A stretch of DNA of 53,155 nucleotides from Deltaproteobacteria bacterium (GTDB taxonomy: Bacteria; Myxococcota_A; UBA9042): assembly GCA_016875335.1 (NCBI GenBank), contig VGRO01000018.1, forward strand, positions 1 through 53,155, given 5' to 3'. The notes under the pieces were generated by a model that worked only from the letters and a program-made list of their open reading frames with translations, was not told where the DNA came from and did no database searches. Shown here in pieces: positions 8,550 to 17,334 of the stretch; within the stretch, counting starts at the first letter, position 1, and the number at the start of each line of letters is the position of its first letter. Made by a program: the position numbers and the translations under genes.

Positions 8550-9275
8550 GTGGGATTGACGCAGGTGCACAAGGTGTCGGTGGCCGACGAAGTGTTCCAG
8601 CAGTTGTCGACGGGCATCGTGCGCGGCGAGTGGACGGCCGGTCAGGCGTTGCCCAGCGAGCGCAAACTCGCCGAGGCCATGGGCGTGAGTCGTCCGCTGG
8701 TCCGAGAGGCCGTGCGGCGCCTGGAGCAGGCCGGCCTGGTGGCCATCCGCCACGGTTCCGGCCTCACCGTGTGCGATTTTCGCAGGACGGCCGGGCTCGA
8801 CTTGCTGCCCCACCTCCTGCTGCGGCCCGATGGCGACGTCGATTGGTCTCTGGTGCAGAGCGTGATGGAGATGCGCACGGCGATCGCGCCCGACGCCGCC
8901 CGCCTTTGCGCGCTACGGCAGCCCTGGCGCGGCGCAGTCCTCGGCGAGTTGGCGCGCGAGATGCAGGAAGAACCGGACCTCGCGGCTCTGCAGTCCCGGA
9001 TGATGCGGTTCTTCGACGAGGTCATCGAGGGCAGCGGCAATGTCGCATACCGGCTCGCGTACAACAGCCTGCGCCGCGTGTACGACCCGGTCCGCGACGT
9101 CATGGCCGGCGTCCTCGAAACTGAACTGCGCGACGTCGCACGGGTGCAGCGGCTGGCACAGGCCATCGCGCAGGCCGATGCAGACAGCGCTGCGCGGTTG
9201 GCGCGCGAACTGGTCCTGCAAGGGCAGGGCGCGGTCGAGGCAGCCATCGCCGTGCTGCGCACACCGGACAAGTAG
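8550..9275 (+). CDS. GntR-family (FadR subfamily) transcriptional regulator
   Basis: About 241 aa. The N-terminal winged helix contains LPSERKLAEAMGVSRPLVREA, the classic GntR motif, and is followed by an all-helical FCD-type ligand-binding domain. The frame is open upstream to 8475, but the promoter at 8475-8503 excludes those starts. GTG 8550 follows GAGG by 5 nt; TTG 8556 and GTG 8565 are alternatives. FadR-subfamily members sense small carboxylates (lactate, pyruvate, acyl-CoA, gluconate); the ligand here cannot be read from sequence. A hydroxylase-like gene follows after 22 nt, so the regulator probably controls it as well as itself. Confidence 0.85.
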   Translation: MGLTQVHKVSVADEVFQQLSTGIVRGEWTAGQALPSERKLAEAMGVSRPLVREAVRRLEQAGLVAIRHGSGLTVCDFRRTAGLDLLPHLLLRPDGDVDWSLVQSVMEMRTAIAPDAARLCALRQPWRGAVLGELAREMQEEPDLAALQSRMMRFFDEVIEGSGNVAYRLAYNSLRRVYDPVRDVMAGVLETELRDVARVQRLAQAIAQADADSAARLARELVLQGQGAVEAAIAVLRTPDK

Positions 9276-9297
9276 TCATGTCAAGGAGAACATCGAG

Positions 9298-10074
9298 ATG
9301 TCCACCGCAACCCTGCAATTGAGCAACCCTCCCGCCGCCCAACCCTGGGCGGGAACGGGCGACCGGGCCCTGTCGCCAGCGAGCGACGCCGAGGCCGCTG
9401 CGCTGGATGCACGCGCCCGCGCGGCCAAGCCCTTGACGGGCGACTGGGGCTTTGGCACTGCGCTGCGCCACTGGCTCAAATACCCGAGCACCCGTCTGAT
9501 GGCGCTTTGCCTGTGCGTTCTGTCGGGTGCGCGGGTCGCAGCCGGTCCGCTCGGATGGCTCGATCTCGCAGTCGTGGCGGTCCTTTTCGCGTGGGAGCCC
9601 CTCAACGAGTGGCTCATCCATGCCCACTTGCTGCACCTCAAGCCGCGCCGTGTCGGGCCGAAGTGGTTGCGATTCCACTTGGACTTGCCGATGGCGCGCC
9701 GCCACCGCGCCCACCATGCCGATCCATGGGATCTGCCCAACCTTTTCATCCCGATTGGCGCAATTTTGTTCAGCATCGCGTTCCACTCCGTTGTGTTTTT
9801 TCTTGTATTGCCTACAGATCTCGCGCTGACGGCGTTGGCCGCCCTGAACCTCGTCGGCCTCTGGTACGAGTGGACGCACTTCATGGCGCACATCCCGTAT
9901 CGGCCGTCGTTGCCGTGGTTGCGTACGCTGCAGGCCCGCCACCGGTTGCACCACTTCAAGAACGAGCGATTCTGGCTCGGCGTCAGCAGCAATCTGGGCG
10001 ATCGGATGCTGAACACCCTGCCCGATGCCAAGCAGGTCGAGCCTTCGCCCACGGCGCGGTTGCTCCAGCGGTAG
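9298..10074 (+). CDS. fatty acid hydroxylase/sterol desaturase superfamily membrane protein
   Basis: 258 aa from the ATG at 9298, with AGGAG 8-9 nt upstream. Four His clusters typical of the di-iron integral-membrane hydroxylase family are visible: EWLIHAHLLH, MARRHRAHH, EWTHFMAH and RHRLHHF, interleaved with about four hydrophobic segments. Members hydroxylate or desaturate acyl chains, sterols or carotenoids in the membrane using O2. An N-terminal extension of about 60 residues is polar and Ala-rich. It lies in an operon with the GntR regulator; lipid-linked control is plausible but the substrate is unknown. Confidence 0.8.
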   Translation: MSTATLQLSNPPAAQPWAGTGDRALSPASDAEAAALDARARAAKPLTGDWGFGTALRHWLKYPSTRLMALCLCVLSGARVAAGPLGWLDLAVVAVLFAWEPLNEWLIHAHLLHLKPRRVGPKWLRFHLDLPMARRHRAHHADPWDLPNLFIPIGAILFSIAFHSVVFFLVLPTDLALTALAALNLVGLWYEWTHFMAHIPYRPSLPWLRTLQARHRLHHFKNERFWLGVSSNLGDRMLNTLPDAKQVEPSPTARLLQR

Positions 10075-10374
10075 GTGCCCGCTCCCGCCCTTCGCTGGCG
10101 CACGGGCCTGATCGGTGGCCCGACGGCCGCGGCTGGGAGAAACTGCAAAGTCGTTGCGCGGCCATGCACAGCCACCCGCCGTTCCGCGCCGCCCACGGCC
10201 CGTGCGTCGGCACAGGCTCAGGCGGCGTCGCGGACGTCGCGACCGCCCGCAATTGTCGGGCAAGATCATTGATCTGAACAAAGCCCCCCTCCATGATGGA
10301 CGCACGCGGGGCGCTCGTGCACACTTGGCGGCAGCCTGCGGGCGAGGTGCGCAATCGAACTCAAGCCAGCCAAG
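10075..10374. other. 300-nt intergenic region
   Basis: No convincing gene. A 13-bp palindrome, AGATCATTGATCT, lies near 10263-10275 and could be an operator for the downstream FHA gene. No clear terminator was seen. Confidence 0.4.
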
Positions 10375-12411
10375 TTGGAACCGCCAGGTGCGTACCTTTT
10401 CGTTGAGGACGACGGGCGCGTGTATCGATTCGAACTCGGCGACGCCCAGGTCCGCATCGGCCGCGACCAGAGCAACGACATCTGGATCGACAGCCCGGCG
10501 GTGCGCCCGCAGACCTGCCTTGTCTACGCCCGCGACGGCGAACACCACCTCAAGGTGTACGACGGTGCCCGCGTATTGCTCAACGGGCAGGCGGTGCGCG
10601 GCCTCAATCGCCTGTATTCCGGCGACCGCATCGGCGTTGGGGACCGCGAGCTGTTGTACGGTCGCGACGACTGCCCGGCCGAACTCGCCATCGGCGTGAC
10701 GGTGCTCGTCGACGGAGCCGCGCACCACGCCCAAGCGTTTCGGCGCACACGGACCAAAGTCGGTCGCCGGGACTGCGACCTTGTCCTCGACGACGAGAGC
10801 GTGGCAGACGCGCAGCTGCTGATCGAGTGCTACGGCGAGCACGGCTCGTATGTGGTCGATCTCGCCGCACGCGAAAATACGTTTCGCAACGGCAAACCCG
10901 TCGTGGATCGATGCGCTTTGCACGACGGCGACATCTTGCAATTCGGCAACATCGCGCTGCGCGTTCGCGTGTTGCCTGCCGAGGCGCACGGCCTGCTGAT
11001 GAACGTGGCGCTGCCCGAGCGACAGGCGACCAAGGCCGCGGACCGCGCCGCCGGCCAGCCCGGAGTCGCGCACGCCGCACCGCGGTCGCCCAAGGCAGAC
11101 GGCCGGGCGAGTCAGGGTGGGTTCCTGCGACCGGAAAGCAATCCCAACACTGCGCAGCCGGCCGCTGTACCGCTCGAACGGCGCCCACCCGCCCCCGAAC
11201 CGCTGCCAGAGCCGCCGCCTGCTGACCACGCGGGGTCCGCTGCGACGCAGATAGGCTCCTTGCAGCAGATGCTCCGCGACGCTCAGTTGGGCAACGTAGC
11301 CGCGCTCGGTGAGCCTCAGCATACCGTCATGGCCGACGCCGTGCGGTCGCAACTGGGAGACTATCTGCCGCGTCCCGCTCCCGCCGAAAAGCGCGCGCCA
11401 GAGCAACTGCGCCCCGATGAACTCCAACCGCTCGACCAGCCACCGCCCCTGCCCAGCGCGCGCGACCAGTTGGCCGCAGGCAACGCGCCCGTCGAAAGGC
11501 CCGCGGTGCGCATCCAGATCGACAGGCCGCAGCCGGCCGTACCGCCCGCGCGGGGTCCCGAGCGTCGGCCTGCGTGGCAGGACGAGTCGTCGCAGCGCGA
11601 AAACCTGCGCGTGCGCCCGCGCGAAACGGAGCCCGATCCGCGCATGGTGGCGATGAGCGGCAGCCCGCATCGTCCGGGAACCGGGGGCTTTCACGAACTG
11701 CGCACCGAGATGCTCGACACCCAAGCCGTTCGCGACGGCTCGCGCGGCGACTGGCAACAGGATCCTATCTTGCGCCGCGTGTTCGCCAATTCCGTGATGC
11801 GGCCCGAGGGCGCCCCTTCCACCGAGGTCATGGAGGCCTACCAGCCGGCGGCCCACGTCCAGGACGGATGGCCACCGGGCCAGGCCGGCCGCCGCGAGTC
11901 GGAACCGGTGCGCGACGACGACCCACGCCACCGGCAGGCCCTGCGCGATCGCGCCGCCACCGAGGACCTTAGCGTGCCCGGCCAGCAGGATCGTTACCGG
12001 TTGGGGCGGTCGACCGGTGGTTGGGAAGGTGAGTCCCGCGACCGCAGTCCGCCGCGCGACGACGGCCGCGAAGAGCTGAAACCGCCGCGCGATGAGTTCC
12101 GGCGCAGCCAGAGCGTGGACCGCGATCCGCCGCGAGACGAGTTTCGCCGCAGCCAATCCGCCGATCGTCAAGATCCCGAGCGCTATCGCATCAGCCGTGG
12201 CGAGTCCCCCCAACGCCATGTGCAAGACGATCGGCCGCGGGTGCGAGTCCGCGAATTGAGCGAGGCCGAGCGCCGCGCCAACCCCGACTACGACCAGCCG
12301 ACCGACCGCGCCAAGGGCCCACAGGGCGAAACCGACGCCAGCCGCCGGGAGCGCGAGCAACGCGTCATCGACAGCAGCCGACGCGGCTTCGATCGCGACC
12401 GCGACCGCTGA
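10375..12411 (+). CDS. protein with two FHA domains and a long disordered Arg/Asp/Pro-rich tail
   Basis: 678 aa from a TTG start; no ATG or GTG is available in frame after the stop at 10294. Two forkhead-associated domains occupy about residues 10-95 (VRIGRDQSNDIW) and 115-200 (TKVGRRDCDLVLDD, then GKPVV and HDGDILQFG). FHA domains bind phosphothreonine. The remaining 450 residues are low complexity: Pro/Ala-rich, then Arg/Asp/Ser-rich with a repeated PPRDEFRRSQS. The kinase at 18956-21256 is a possible partner. The stop overlaps the start of the methyltransferase gene by one base (TGATG), so both proteins are probably made together. Confidence 0.8.
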   Translation: MEPPGAYLFVEDDGRVYRFELGDAQVRIGRDQSNDIWIDSPAVRPQTCLVYARDGEHHLKVYDGARVLLNGQAVRGLNRLYSGDRIGVGDRELLYGRDDCPAELAIGVTVLVDGAAHHAQAFRRTRTKVGRRDCDLVLDDESVADAQLLIECYGEHGSYVVDLAARENTFRNGKPVVDRCALHDGDILQFGNIALRVRVLPAEAHGLLMNVALPERQATKAADRAAGQPGVAHAAPRSPKADGRASQGGFLRPESNPNTAQPAAVPLERRPPAPEPLPEPPPADHAGSAATQIGSLQQMLRDAQLGNVAALGEPQHTVMADAVRSQLGDYLPRPAPAEKRAPEQLRPDELQPLDQPPPLPSARDQLAAGNAPVERPAVRIQIDRPQPAVPPARGPERRPAWQDESSQRENLRVRPRETEPDPRMVAMSGSPHRPGTGGFHELRTEMLDTQAVRDGSRGDWQQDPILRRVFANSVMRPEGAPSTEVMEAYQPAAHVQDGWPPGQAGRRESEPVRDDDPRHRQALRDRAATEDLSVPGQQDRYRLGRSTGGWEGESRDRSPPRDDGREELKPPRDEFRRSQSVDRDPPRDEFRRSQSADRQDPERYRISRGESPQRHVQDDRPRVRVRELSEAERRANPDYDQPTDRAKGPQGETDASRREREQRVIDSSRRGFDRDRDR

Positions 12412-13331
12412 TGGGTCGTCAACGCGAAGCGCGGACCGCCGACCTGCCGCAGTTGCCGGGCCTTCTCGGCGCAGCACAGCCGACGATGCATGCGCCGCCC
12501 CGCGGACAACTGCTCAAGTGGATCGGCAGCAAGCAGCGGTTCGCCAGCCAAATCTGCGCGAATTTTCCAGCCGACGTTCGCTGCTATTACGAGCCGTTCG
12601 TCGGTTCGGCGGCGGTGTGCGCGGCGTTCTCGCCGCAACGGGCGGTAGCCAGCGACGTGCTCGAGCCGTTGGTCGTCCTGTGGAAAACCCTGTGTGACGC
12701 GCCCAACGTGCTCTGCCATTGGTACGCCGAGCGCTGGAATCGCTTGCTCGACGGCGACAAGGTGGCGAACTACTTTGAGATTCGCGCCGAGTACAACCGG
12801 ACGCGCGATCCGGCCGACCTGCTGCTGCTGGTTCGCGCGTGCTATGGCGGCGTGGTGCGGTTCGCCAAGGACGGCAGCATGAACACGCCCTGCGGTGTCC
12901 ACCGCCCGATTCCACCCGCGGAGTTTGACCGGAGGGCCGAGGTCTGGCGTGCCCGGTTGGCCGGCGTGCGGTTCGAGCACAGCGACTTCGAAGCCATGGT
13001 TGACGCGGCAGGCGCCGGCGACCTGGTCTATTGCGACCCGCCCTACGCCGATAGCCAGAACACACTCTACGGCGCACAGGCGTTTTCGCTCGATCGGCTG
13101 CTCGCCGCCATCGACCGGGCCAAAGTGCGCGGGGCGCGTGTGGCGCTGTCGATCGATGGGACCAAGCGTTCGGGCCGCAAGGTGTGCGATGTGCCTATGC
13201 CGGCTGGACTTTTCGTCACCGACCGCGAGATCGTGGTGGGCCGGTCGATGCTGCGTCGCTTCCAGTTGGGCGGTCAGACGCTGGAACACGAGGTCGTGGC
13301 CGACCGGCTGCTGCTGACCTGGCGGCCGTAG
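12411..13331 (+). CDS. D12-class (Dam-like) DNA adenine N6-methyltransferase
   Basis: 306 aa from the overlapping ATG; an internal ATG at 12486 would give a more compact protein. The N-terminal LLKWIGSKQRF, motif I EPFVGSAAV (AdoMet binding, residues 61-69) and catalytic motif IV DPPY (residues 209-212) are in alpha-class order. It should transfer a methyl group from AdoMet to adenine N6 in DNA. No restriction endonuclease lies nearby, so it appears orphan, perhaps regulatory. Coupling to a two-FHA protein is unusual for a modification enzyme. The target sequence cannot be deduced. Confidence 0.83.
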   Translation: MGRQREARTADLPQLPGLLGAAQPTMHAPPRGQLLKWIGSKQRFASQICANFPADVRCYYEPFVGSAAVCAAFSPQRAVASDVLEPLVVLWKTLCDAPNVLCHWYAERWNRLLDGDKVANYFEIRAEYNRTRDPADLLLLVRACYGGVVRFAKDGSMNTPCGVHRPIPPAEFDRRAEVWRARLAGVRFEHSDFEAMVDAAGAGDLVYCDPPYADSQNTLYGAQAFSLDRLLAAIDRAKVRGARVALSIDGTKRSGRKVCDVPMPAGLFVTDREIVVGRSMLRRFQLGGQTLEHEVVADRLLLTWRP

Positions 13332-13396
13332 CCCCGACCGTCGATCCGTGCCATGCTGCGGCCCGGGCGCGGTCGTGCGCAAGCGGGCGAGACTCC

Positions 13397-14254
13397 ATGC
13401 ACCCTGTACAGACGTCGTTGCGCGGCAAGGTCGCGCTGGTCACGGGCGCCAACACCGGCATCGGTCTGGTCACGGCCCGCGAGTTGGCGCGCGCTGGCGC
13501 CAAGGTGTGGGTGGCGTGCCGCTCGCAAGCCAAGGCGGAGGCCGCGATGGCCGAAATCCGCGCGCAGGTGCCTGACGCCGACCTGGTGTTCCTCGCGCTC
13601 GATCTTGGCAGCCTAGATCTGACGCGCCGCGCGGCGCAGCATTTCCTCGCCAGCGGCGACCCGCTGCACCTGCTCATCAACAACGCAGGGCTCGCCGGCT
13701 TCCAGGGCACGACTTCCGACGGGTTCGAGATCCAGTTCGGGACCAACCACCTGGGCCCGTACCTGTTGACGCGGCTGCTGCTGGACCGGGTCGTCGCCAG
13801 CGCGCCGGCGCGCATCGTCAACGTCGCCAGCCAGGGGCACTACAAGTCCAGGGGCATCCCGTTCGACAAGCTGCGCGAAAAGACCAGGACTGTCACCGGG
13901 TTTCCGGAATACTGCGACAGCAAGCTTGCCAACGTGTTGTTCACCAAGGCGCTTGCGCAGCGCTTGCAGGCTACGGGCGTGACCGTGTACAGCCTGCATC
14001 CGGGCGTGGTCGCGTCGGACATCTGGCGGCGGGTCCCGCAGCCGTTGCGCTGGCTGGCCATGTTGTTCATGATCACCAACGATCAGGGGGCGCGGACCAC
14101 CCTGCATTGCGCCACCTCGCCGGCGGTCGCCGACCAGTCGGGGCTGTACTACGACACCCTGGCCGAGAAGAAGCCGAGCAAGCTGGCGCGCGACCCGGCC
14201 CTGGCCGAAGAACTGTGGCTGCGCAGCGCGCAGTGGGTCGGCCTTGCCGCCTAG
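13397..14254 (+). CDS. short-chain dehydrogenase/reductase, retinol-dehydrogenase-like
   Basis: 285 aa from the ATG at 13397. Classical SDR features: TGANTGIG cofactor loop at residues 16-23, NNAG at 95-98, catalytic Ser145, Tyr172 and Lys176 (YCDSK). CRSQ after the second strand favours NADP(H). The C-terminal half resembles the RDH11-14/WWOX-like group that reduces lipophilic aldehydes or ketones. It lies 65 nt after the methyltransferase. The substrate is unknown. Confidence 0.85.
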   Translation: MHPVQTSLRGKVALVTGANTGIGLVTARELARAGAKVWVACRSQAKAEAAMAEIRAQVPDADLVFLALDLGSLDLTRRAAQHFLASGDPLHLLINNAGLAGFQGTTSDGFEIQFGTNHLGPYLLTRLLLDRVVASAPARIVNVASQGHYKSRGIPFDKLREKTRTVTGFPEYCDSKLANVLFTKALAQRLQATGVTVYSLHPGVVASDIWRRVPQPLRWLAMLFMITNDQGARTTLHCATSPAVADQSGLYYDTLAEKKPSKLARDPALAEELWLRSAQWVGLAA

Positions 14255-14280
14255 AAGATGTGGTTGAAACTATTGGATCT

Positions 14281-14441
14281 CTTACAGGGTGTATTCAAAA
14301 TATGCCGGATACGAGGGTCAGGACGCGCCCGGGAGGCGAGGCGCGACGCGGCGACCGACTGAGGAAGTGAGGACGTAAGCCGCGAGATGTCCAGGATCTT
14401 CGGCCGTAGCGGGACGGGATTTTAGCTACACCCTGCTAAGG
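14281..14441. repeat. dispersed repeat, copy 1
   Basis: The core at 14293-14364 (72 bp) matches 43225-43296 in inverted orientation with 5 mismatches. The locus is bounded by CTTACAGGGTGTA at 14281-14293 and an inverted TACACCCTGCTAA near 14427-14439. Copy 2 likewise carries an ACACCCTCT...AGAGGGTGT palindrome. No protein is encoded. The family looks like a small non-autonomous element. Confidence 0.65.
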
Positions 14442-14833
14442 AAGACGTAGTCTCCGGCACCAAATACCCAGCTGTCGTCGTTGAACCAGAACTCGCCTCA
14501 ATTGCTAGGTGCGCAGTTCGCGCTCAGCGTGCATAGCACCAAGGCCGTCGTGTCCGCATACCCGGGCTCGGCCGCAAGTGCCGGTCGCTGCACTGGTTCG
14601 CGGGATAGACGACAACGGCGATGTTGTTGTTCTTGCCCACCAGCACCGCATCGTTGACCGCGAGCCTCAGTAGCGGCAAGTGGTAACCGCCAAACAGGGT
14701 ACGCCCATCGATCTATGCCGCTTGGCGGGCGAGGATCCGAATTAGGGGTCCAGAAGATCCGGCCGATGATCACGCATTTGCCCGTGCGAACCGCCGCCTG
14801 CCGTGAGCGGGGCCGAACAACGCAGAGCTGCAT
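14426..14833 (-). pseudogene. degraded gene remnant with frameshifts
   Basis: On the minus strand, protein-like segments lie in different frames: FGGYHLPLLRLAVND leading to VGKNNNIAVVVYPANQC, then PGYADTTALVLCTLSANC, then GEFWFNDDSWVFGAGDY followed by a stop at 14426. At least two frameshifts separate them. It reads as the decayed C-terminal half of a secreted or surface protein of unknown family. The upstream end is cut by the left end of the transposon at 14829. Confidence 0.5.
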
Positions 14834-15087
14834 CTGGGCGCGTCCCTGCGGGACCGGGCTCTAGTCCGGCCGCGCTGCCGACGCGGCCGGACCGGAGCCC
14901 CGTTTTTTGGCCGCCGGTAGGTCGGTCGTTTGGTCAAGTCATCGCGGTGCGGCCAAAAAACGGGTCTCCGCCCGGGGTCCCTGCGGTGAGCGCAGCGAGC
15001 GAGCCGTGACTCAATGTCACGGCGAGAGCGGGGGCGGGTAACGATCCCTCGCGCGCTGGCGCCGACGCCCACGGGCCAGCGCGCGGT
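14829..15087 (+). repeat. left inverted repeat of the ISKra4-like element (four hairpins)
   Basis: Contains GTCCC-TGC-GGGAC (14842-14854); a composite hairpin GGGCTC/GAGCCC enclosing GTCCGGCCGCG/CGCGGCCGGAC (14856-14900); a 16-bp stem CCCGTTTTTTGGCCGC paired with 14949-14964; and GCCGTGAC/GTCACGGC (15003-15023). The third stem differs in sequence from the right copy yet is perfectly paired in both. Confidence 0.8.
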
Positions 15088-15257
15088 TGGGACCGCCTCG
15101 GCGTGCCACGGCTTGCTTGGTCAGCGGCGCTCGCGATCACGACAGCCCGGCGCATTTCGCCTTGAACAGCCAGCTCCCGCGGCATTTTTTCGACTGGCAC
15201 AGCCGCGCCCGTCGCACCGGCGTCGGTGCCTTCGTGCTGCAAGGGATCGACTTGTAA
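15087..15257 (+). pseudogene. possible 3' gene fragment inside the element
   Basis: A plus-strand frame ending at TAA 15255-15257 has strong G/C third-position bias and reads AHFALNSQLPRHFFDW followed by RARRTGVGAFVLQGIDL. No start is present and its upstream part merges into the left repeat. It may be the tail of a captured or ancestral gene. Family not recognised. Confidence 0.3.
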
Positions 15258-15338
15258 GCGGTCCGGTCGTCGGCCCGACGGGTCAGCGCGCGACGGCCTG
15301 CGCTGGCTATCCGCCCATGGGCTTGTTTTGAAAAAGGA

Positions 15339-15406
15339 ATGGGAGTACCTCGGGGTTGCTCACCAACGCGCTTGGGCATTTCCCGGGCGCCACGAGGTAC
15401 TCCCAT
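15339..15406 (+). promoter_or_regulatory. 14-bp inverted repeat enclosing the transposase start codon
   Basis: ATGGGAGTACCTCG (15339-15352) and CGAGGTACTCCCAT (15393-15406) are perfect complements with a 40-nt loop. The second arm includes the AT of the transposase ATG. A transcript from upstream would bury the start codon in the stem, which could limit translation; a transposase binding site is an alternative. Confidence 0.6.
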
Positions 15407-16979
15407 GGCAGACAGTAAGGCGGACGCCGCCCGGGTTCAAGTTGAGTTTGGGAATTTTCTCGCCGACCTGGGCCGTCGCGTTGCGCGTGCCGATGGGGCT
15501 GTCGACGGGACCGCCGCTTTGGCGCTCGCTGAACAGGCGCTGGGCGGCGGCAGGCGCGCAACTGCGCTGCTGCATGGCTTTGCTGTACTGCTGGCGTACG
15601 CCGACAGCAAGCCCGGCGCCACGGTGCTCGACGACGAAGAGGGCGCCACCAGGGCCGCCCATGACGCCGTGGTGCGGCTGGAAGAGTGCAAGCTGCAGCA
15701 GCGGATCGACGAGGCGGAAGCGGCGGCTGGCACCGTCACCTGCCCCAGCCCCGGATGCGGTGCAGCCGCGCATTCTCGTGGGCGGATGACGCGCGGGTTC
15801 CTCAGTCAGCATGGACGCTTGAGCCTTCAGTTGCGCAAGTCGGTGTGCATCAAGCCGGAGTGCGGAACGACGATCTTGCCTGGCGCCAAGGCCTGTGGCC
15901 TGACCCAGCACCGCTTTACGCCAGGCTGCGCCAATGCCATCACCCAGCTCTCGACGGCGTTGGCATACGGCCAGGCGGTCACGCTGCTTGGCCAACTGCT
16001 GCACATCGAGGTCAGTGAACATGCAGCGCAGGAACTGACCGAGGAGCGCGGCGCAACGTTGCTGGCCCTGGACCAGGCCGCAGCCAAGGAGCACACCCCG
16101 TACGCCGACTCGGGCCTTGAGCGTGCGTGCGGGCGCCCAGCCGACGCCGTTGCGGCCGACCAGACGCCCGACGTTGCCTACCTGGAGACGGACGGCGTCC
16201 ACCCCATGACACGCGAACTGCTGCCAGACCAGTCCGTCGAAGTGCCCGGCGCCCGCGGCGGCAAGGGCCGCAAGTACAAACTCGAAGGCGCCGAGGTCAA
16301 GAACGCTGTGCTGTACACCGCCAAGGCCGCGGTCCAGGAAATGCCCTCGCGGGGCTGCCTGTTGCACAAGACCTACGTGTCGTACCTGGGGCATTGGACG
16401 CTGTTTGCGTCGCTGCTTTGGCTGACGATGCTGCGGCTTCGCTTCGACCAGGCCAAGCTGCTGGTGGTGCTCAGCGACGGCGCGGAATGGATCCGGTCGC
16501 TCGGAAACTGGCTGCCGATGCGCGGGCGGGTGCTGCTGATTTTGGACTACTACCACGCGGCCCACCGCGCCTGGGAGGTGGCGCGGCTGTTGTACGGCGA
16601 CGGCACCGACAAGTGCCGCGAACAGGCGCGCAAGTGGTGCGGTACCATCGAACTGGGTGGCGTTCAGCACGTCATCGACGAACTCAAAGAACTCCAGCCG
16701 TTGAACGCCGGACGCCCCACAGTTGTAGAGGCCGTCGGCAAGCTGGTGGGCTACTACGAAAACAACCGCGACCGCATGCAGTACCCCGAGTACACCAAGC
16801 GCGGCCTGCGGATCAGCAGCGGTATCGTCGAGAGCGCCAACTTCCACGTCACCGGGGCACGCCTGAAACAACAAGGCATGCGGTGGACCGAGCAGGCGGC
16901 CAGGGAACTTGCCCTGCTTCGCGCCGATCTTTGCAGCGAACGCTGGGCCGTGCGCAGCCGGCAGTTGCTCGCTGCCTGA
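15405..16979 (+). CDS. ISKra4-family transposase
   Basis: 524 aa from the ATG at 15405; the frame is open to 15339, but the upstream residues come from the inverted repeat. A zinc-finger-like Cys region (CPSPGCG and CIKPECG) is followed by a DDE core: ETDGV, then LSDGAEWIRSLGNWLP, LILDYYHAAHRAW and GIVESANFHVTGARLKQQG, which match the ISKra4 signature including the terminal GMRW. The reading frame is intact, so the enzyme may be active. It catalyses DNA cut-and-paste or copy-out transposition in the cytoplasm. No passenger gene accompanies it. Confidence 0.88.
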   Translation: MADSKADAARVQVEFGNFLADLGRRVARADGAVDGTAALALAEQALGGGRRATALLHGFAVLLAYADSKPGATVLDDEEGATRAAHDAVVRLEECKLQQRIDEAEAAAGTVTCPSPGCGAAAHSRGRMTRGFLSQHGRLSLQLRKSVCIKPECGTTILPGAKACGLTQHRFTPGCANAITQLSTALAYGQAVTLLGQLLHIEVSEHAAQELTEERGATLLALDQAAAKEHTPYADSGLERACGRPADAVAADQTPDVAYLETDGVHPMTRELLPDQSVEVPGARGGKGRKYKLEGAEVKNAVLYTAKAAVQEMPSRGCLLHKTYVSYLGHWTLFASLLWLTMLRLRFDQAKLLVVLSDGAEWIRSLGNWLPMRGRVLLILDYYHAAHRAWEVARLLYGDGTDKCREQARKWCGTIELGGVQHVIDELKELQPLNAGRPTVVEAVGKLVGYYENNRDRMQYPEYTKRGLRISSGIVESANFHVTGARLKQQGMRWTEQAARELALLRADLCSERWAVRSRQLLAA

Positions 16980-17077
16980 CGGCGCGCGGGTCGACCGCGG
17001 GCCAAGCCTCCTGCCTGCACGCGGGGGCAATCCGCGCGAGGCCATCGCGCAACGGTCTGCGGCACAGAGACGCTGCG

Positions 17078-17334
17078 ACCGCGCGTTGGCCCGTGGGCGT
17101 CGGCGCCAGCGCGCGAGGGATCGTTACCCGCCCCCGCTCTCGCCGTGACATTGAGTCACGGCTCGCTCGCTGCGCTCACCGCAGGGACCCCGGGCGGAGA
17201 CCCGCTTTGGGCCGCACCACGGCGACGGTGCCACTACGGACAACCTCGGGCGGCCCAAAGCGGGGCTCCGGTCCGGCCGCGTCGGCAGCGCGGCCGGACT
17301 AGAGCCCGGTCCCGCAGGGACGCGCCCAAATGCA
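17078..17334 (-). repeat. right inverted repeat of the ISKra4-like element
   Basis: Inverted copy of 14829-15087. The variable hairpin is CCCGCTTTGGGCCGC (17201-17215) paired with GCGGCCCAAAGCGGG (17250-17264), a perfect 15-bp stem whose sequence and loop differ from the left copy. The flanking portions are almost identical between copies. Confidence 0.8.

Larger units (their letters stand above)
14829..17334. mobile_element. ISKra4-like element with long structured inverted repeats
   Basis: About 2.5 kb. A single transposase gene lies between two inverted repeats of about 258 bp (14829-15087 and 17078-17334). The outermost matching bases are TGCATCTGGGCGCG (left) and TGCATTTGGGCGCG (right, reverse complement). 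No target-site duplication is evident. It sits next to a degraded minus-strand gene, and a short minus-strand remnant (ending 17344) lies on the other side. ISKra4 elements normally have short imperfect ends, so the multi-hairpin repeats here are atypical. Confidence 0.7.

Noticed and set aside
9100..12477. 1125-codon minus-strand open frame
   Set aside because: Antisense shadow of the GntR, hydroxylase and FHA genes; no protein-like features.
12411..13331. Restriction-modification system
   Set aside because: No endonuclease or specificity gene flanks the methyltransferase.
15360..17045. Minus-strand frame opposite the transposase
   Set aside because: Shadow of the ISKra4 transposase, which has complete DDE motifs.
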